In this document: in pieces, positions 61,233 to 64,000 of the stretch | Layout of the letters: each line of letters opens with the position of its first letter | Numbering within the stretch: position 1 is the first letter of the stretch | Source: Streptomyces sp. DG2A-72 | GTDB lineage: Bacteria > Actinomycetota > Actinomycetes > Streptomycetales > Streptomycetaceae | NCBI RefSeq assembly: GCF_030499575.1 | Contig: NZ_JASTLC010000001.1 | Location: forward strand, 3,310,001 to 3,374,000 | Reading direction: 5' to 3' | Length of the DNA stretch: 64,000 nucleotides | Made by a program: the position numbers and the translations under genes | The notes under the pieces: generated by a model | Seen by the model: only the letters and a program-made list of their open reading frames with translations | Databases searched by the model: none | Told to the model about the DNA's origin: nothing

Positions 61233-62264
61233 TCATCTGCGGGGCTGGGCGTCGAGCACCTGCTGCAACGCCTCGAACTCCTCGACACACTTACCGGAAC
61301 CGAGCGCCACGCTGTCCAGCGGATCCTCGGCGATATGGATCGGCATCCCCGTCTCCCGGCGCAGCCGCTCATCGAGGCCGCGCAGCAAAGCACCGCCGCC
61401 GGTGAGAACGATTCCGCGGTCCATGATGTTGCCGGACAGCTCCGGCGGGCATTTGTCGAGGGTCGTCTTCACGGCGTCGACGATGGCGTTGACCGGCTCC
61501 TCGATCGCCTTGCGCACTTCGCCGGCCGAGATGACGACGGTCTTGGGCAGCCCGGAGACCAGGTCCCGGCCGCGGATTTCGGTGTGTTCGTCAGCATCGA
61601 GGTCGTACGCGGAACCGATCGTGATCTTGATCTGCTCGGCCGTCCGCTCACCCAGCAGGAGCGAGTACTCCTTCTTGATGTGCTGGATGATCGCGTTGTC
61701 CAGCTCGTCGCCGGCGACGCGGATGGACTGGGCGGTGACGATGCCGCCGAGGGAGATGACCGCGACCTCCGTGGTGCCGCCGCCGATGTCCACCACCATG
61801 TTGCCCGTGGCCTCGTGGACCGGCAGGCCGGAGCCGATGGCCGCCGCCATGGGCTCCTCGATGATGTGCACCTGACGGGCGCCGGCCTGGGACGACGCCT
61901 CGATGACGGCGCGGCGCTCGACGCCCGTGATGCCGGAGGGCACACAGACGACGACCCGCGGACGAGCCAGATACCGCCGCTTGTGGATCTTCAGGATGAA
62001 GTAGCGGAGCATCCGCTCGGTGATCTCGAAGTCGGCGATCACGCCGTCCTTCAGCGGACGTACGGCAACGATGTTGCCGGGCGTGCGCCCGATCATCTTC
62101 TTCGCTTCGGCGCCGACCGCGAGAATGCCACCGGTATTGGTGTTGATCGCGACCACGGACGGCTCGTTGAGTACGATCCCGCGACCCCTGACGTACACCA
62201 GCGTGTTGGCGGTCCCGAGGTCGACAGCCATGTCACGGCCGATGAACGACATTGAGTTCCCCAT
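61233..62264 (-). CDS. mreB: Rod shape-determining protein MreB
   Basis: A 343-residue bacterial actin. [20 protein letters not shown] is phosphate loop 1, [18 protein letters not shown] phosphate loop 2, and [15 protein letters not shown] the adenosine site. In Streptomyces MreB acts mainly in spore wall formation. The ATG at 62264 (MGNSMSF) matches the length that I recall for S. coelicolor; the ATG at 62252 has a GGGGAA just before it and is an alternative. First gene of mreBCD-PBP2-rodA. Confidence 0.97.
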   Translation of the reverse strand: MGNSMSFIGRDMAVDLGTANTLVYVRGRGIVLNEPSVVAINTNTGGILAVGAEAKKMIGRTPGNIVAVRPLKDGVIADFEITERMLRYFILKIHKRRYLARPRVVVCVPSGITGVERRAVIEASSQAGARQVHIIEEPMAAAIGSGLPVHEATGNMVVDIGGGTTEVAVISLGGIVTAQSIRVAGDELDNAIIQHIKKEYSLLLGERTAEQIKITIGSAYDLDADEHTEIRGRDLVSGLPKTVVISAGEVRKAIEEPVNAIVDAVKTTLDKCPPELSGNIMDRGIVLTGGGALLRGLDERLRRETGMPIHIAEDPLDSVALGSGKCVEEFEALQQVLDAQPRR

Positions 62265-62471
62265 CAGGATTCGTCTGGCCTTCCCACAGAGCTTTTGAGG
62301 GCTTTTCAGGTCGGCGAAGTGGGTGCTGTGACGTGAAGGCTTCCATCGTAGACGCGCCTTCCCGAACACTGCGCGAGGGTCTTCGCCATTGTCAGCAGAT
62401 GATGAGCCGCCTCGCTGCCTCAGACGGTCCATCGGGGGCTCTCGTTCCCCCGATCGGCACGCATATGCCGG

Positions 62472-62499
62472 GGGACGGCCGGAAATAGCCAGCCGTCCC
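62472..62499 (-). terminator. Hairpin between ndk and mreB
   Basis: GGGACGGC pairs with GCCGTCCC around an 11-base loop, 72 bases past the ndk stop on the minus strand. The rest of the 306-base gap 62265-62570 should hold the mreB promoter and leader; I see no gene in it. Confidence 0.5.
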
Positions 62500-62570
62500 A
62501 GGTCAAGCAGGGTGACACGAGGGAACTGACGGCCTCTCAGATGAAGGCTCGGTGACGCACGGGCCTACGG

Positions 62571-62984
62571 TCAGGCGTGGCCAGGGAAGAAGATCTTCAC
62601 CTCGCGCTCGGCGGACTCCTCGGAGTCGGAGGCGTGGATCAGGTTCTCCCGGACGATCACGCCGTAGTCACCGCGGATGGAGCCGGGAGCGGCGGCGATC
62701 GGGTCGGTCGGGCCGGCCAGGGCACGCAGCCCCTCGATGACCCGCTCACCCTCGACGATCATGGCCACGACCGGGCCCGAGGCCATGAACTCCACCAGCG
62801 GCTCGTAGAAGGGCTTGCCCTTGTGCTCGCCGTAGTGCTGCTCCAGGGTCTCCTGGTCCAGGGTGCGCAGCTCCAGCGCGGTGATCTGCCAGCCCGCCTT
62901 GCGCTCGATACGGCTGATGATCTCGCCGGTCAAGCCACGACGTACGGCGTCGGGCTTGAGGAGGACGAGGGTGCGCTGGGTCAC
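62571..62984 (-). CDS. ndk: Nucleoside diphosphate kinase
   Basis: A 137-residue enzyme that transfers phosphate between nucleoside di- and triphosphates. TLVLLKPDAVRRGLTGEIISRIE opens it, and ENLIHASDSEESAEREV carries the catalytic histidine (NLIHASD). AAAGGAG seven bases before the GTG at 62984 fixes the start and gives the standard length. Confidence 0.98.
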   Translation of the reverse strand: MTQRTLVLLKPDAVRRGLTGEIISRIERKAGWQITALELRTLDQETLEQHYGEHKGKPFYEPLVEFMASGPVVAMIVEGERVIEGLRALAGPTDPIAAAPGSIRGDYGVIVRENLIHASDSEESAEREVKIFFPGHA

Positions 62985-63052
62985 GAGCGAGCTCCTTTGA
63001 ATCAAAGGTTGTGCGGGGTGGAATGAGCATACGGGCCGCGGCTGAGTGCTTG

Positions 63053-63406
63053 TTACGCAGCGTCAGGCTGATCCGCCTGGCCGGCCGCGAATCTGGCCTT
63101 CGCCTCGTCGATCTTCCTCCCGTAGTGCACCGACGCCCACCACAGGACCGCGAAGACCGCCCCCAGGAAGAACATGCTCGGCACGATGAGGCCGGAGGCG
63201 ATGAGGGCGAGCTGCAGGGCCCAGCCGAGGACGACGCCGCCGGGCCGGGTCACCAGGCCGCACAGCACCAGGCACAGGAACATCGCGATGCCGCTGACCG
63301 TCCACACCGTGGTCATGGACAGATCGTCGTCCTTCATCGCGACCAGACCGGCGAAGCCGATGATGAACAGCTCGGCGATCAGGGTCGAGGAACAGAGCGT
63401 ACGCAT
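63053..63406 (-). CDS. DUF4233 family membrane protein
   Basis: A 117-residue protein with four hydrophobic segments (LIAELFIIGFAGLVAM; VSGIAMFLCLVLCGLV; GWALQLALIASGLI; MFFLGAVFAVLWWASVHYG). This small actinobacterial family is usually encoded between folC and ndk, as here. Its role is unknown. The start at 63406 is eight bases after the folC stop, so it is translated from the same transcript. Confidence 0.88.
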   Translation of the reverse strand: MRTLCSSTLIAELFIIGFAGLVAMKDDDLSMTTVWTVSGIAMFLCLVLCGLVTRPGGVVLGWALQLALIASGLIVPSMFFLGAVFAVLWWASVHYGRKIDEAKARFAAGQADQPDAA

Positions 63407-63414
63407 GCGTGGAT

Positions 63415-64000
63415 TCAGCCCTTCCCCAGCAGCAGCCGGGCCTCGCCGACAGTGATGACGGAACCGGTGACGAGCACACCACCACCGGCGAACTCGCCCT
63501 CCTCCTCGGCGAGCGTGATCGCGGCCTCCAGCGCGTCCGGCAGCCGCGGCTCGACCTGCACGCGGTCGTCCCCGAACACCTCGACGGCGATCGCGGCCAG
63601 TTCGTCGGCGTCCATCGCGCGATGGCTGGAGTTCTGCGTCACGACGACCTCGGCGAAGATCGGCTCGAAGGCCTCCAGCAGCCCCCGTACGTTCTTGTCC
63701 CCGCTGGCCCCGACCACGCCGATCAGCCGGCTGAAGTCGAAGGCCTCCCCGATCGCCTCGGCGGTGGCGCGGGCGCCCGCCGGATTGTGGGCCGCGTCCA
63801 GGACGACCGTCGGGGAACGGCGTACGACTTCCATCCGCCCCGGCGAGGCGACGGAGGCGAACGCCTTGCGGACGTGGTCGATGTCGAGCGGGTCGGAACG
63901 CTGCGCGCCGACGCCGAAGAACGCCTCGACGGCGGCGAGCGCCACGGCCGCGTTGTGCGCCTGGTAGGGGCCGTGCAGCGGCAGATACACCTCGGGGTAT
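63415..64000 (-). CDS. folC: Folylpolyglutamate/dihydrofolate synthase, C-terminal part
   Basis: The C-terminal 195 residues of FolC, which adds glutamate to folates. YQAHNAAVALAAVEAFFG and VVLDAAHNPAGARATAEAIGE are the conserved Mur-ligase C-terminal motifs, and VLVTGSVITVGEARLLLGKG is the usual end. The 5' part lies beyond position 64000. It heads the folC-DUF4233-ndk group. Confidence 0.95.
   Translation of the reverse strand, partial: YPEVYLPLHGPYQAHNAAVALAAVEAFFGVGAQRSDPLDIDHVRKAFASVASPGRMEVVRRSPTVVLDAAHNPAGARATAEAIGEAFDFSRLIGVVGASGDKNVRGLLEAFEPIFAEVVVTQNSSHRAMDADELAAIAVEVFGDDRVQVEPRLPDALEAAITLAEEEGEFAGGGVLVTGSVITVGEARLLLGKG

Overview
This is a high-GC Streptomyces chromosome segment. 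The order leuS – rsfS/nadD – proA/proB – obg/rpmA/rplU – RNase E – TIGR03936/TIGR03960 – rodA/PBP2/mreDCB – ndk – folC is the conserved core order of the genus (compare S. coelicolor around SCO2571–SCO2614, from memory). GTG starts, ATGA/GTGA overlaps, leaderless starts and rare CTT/TTA codons also fit.

Left part (1–18 kb). leuS is preceded by a 12-codon leader peptide with three consecutive Leu codons and a terminator, which looks like a classical attenuator. Next is a two-gene operon for a bis-heme ferric-reductase-like membrane protein and a NuoF/ferredoxin-like partner. Two identical tRNA-Ala(GGC) genes flank two small zinc-ribbon genes. A run of housekeeping genes follows: a histidine phosphatase, rsfS, a degenerate LCP protein, nadD, two tiny membrane proteins, an M48 peptidase, two membrane proteins sharing an N-terminal motif, proA and proB.

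Variable region (18–33.7 kb). An ABC transporter with a divergent two-component system and a broken recombinase lies between what look like the two ends of a polysaccharide pyruvyl-transferase gene. Next come anionic wall-polymer genes (GT2, TagF-like, IspD–SDR fusion), a frameshifted sulfotransferase-like gene, a Tat-exported PhoD phosphatase, a 32-bp tandem repeat and copies of an interspersed repeat.

Core (33.7–44.2 kb). obg, rpmA, rplU, a very large RNase E, a TIGR03936 protein, a membrane protein with seven PxG repeats, a lipoprotein, a frameshifted small membrane gene, and a RibD-like reductase preceded by three palindromic 20-bp repeats.

Integrated element (44.27–52.38 kb). An approximately 8.1-kb element, driven by a large serine integrase, is inserted in the 3' end of the TIGR03960 radical SAM gene. 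The displaced native 3' end lies beyond the left junction, and the element supplies a look-alike replacement C-terminus. Its RepSA-type replication gene is broken. Its cargo includes a VanZ-domain protein, a secreted four-cysteine protein and several unknowns.

Right part (52.3–64 kb). The repaired radical SAM gene, a CYTH–CHAD protein, the rod-shape/spore-wall operon (mreB, mreC, mreD, PBP2, rodA), ndk, a DUF4233 gene and the 3' part of folC, which runs off the edge.
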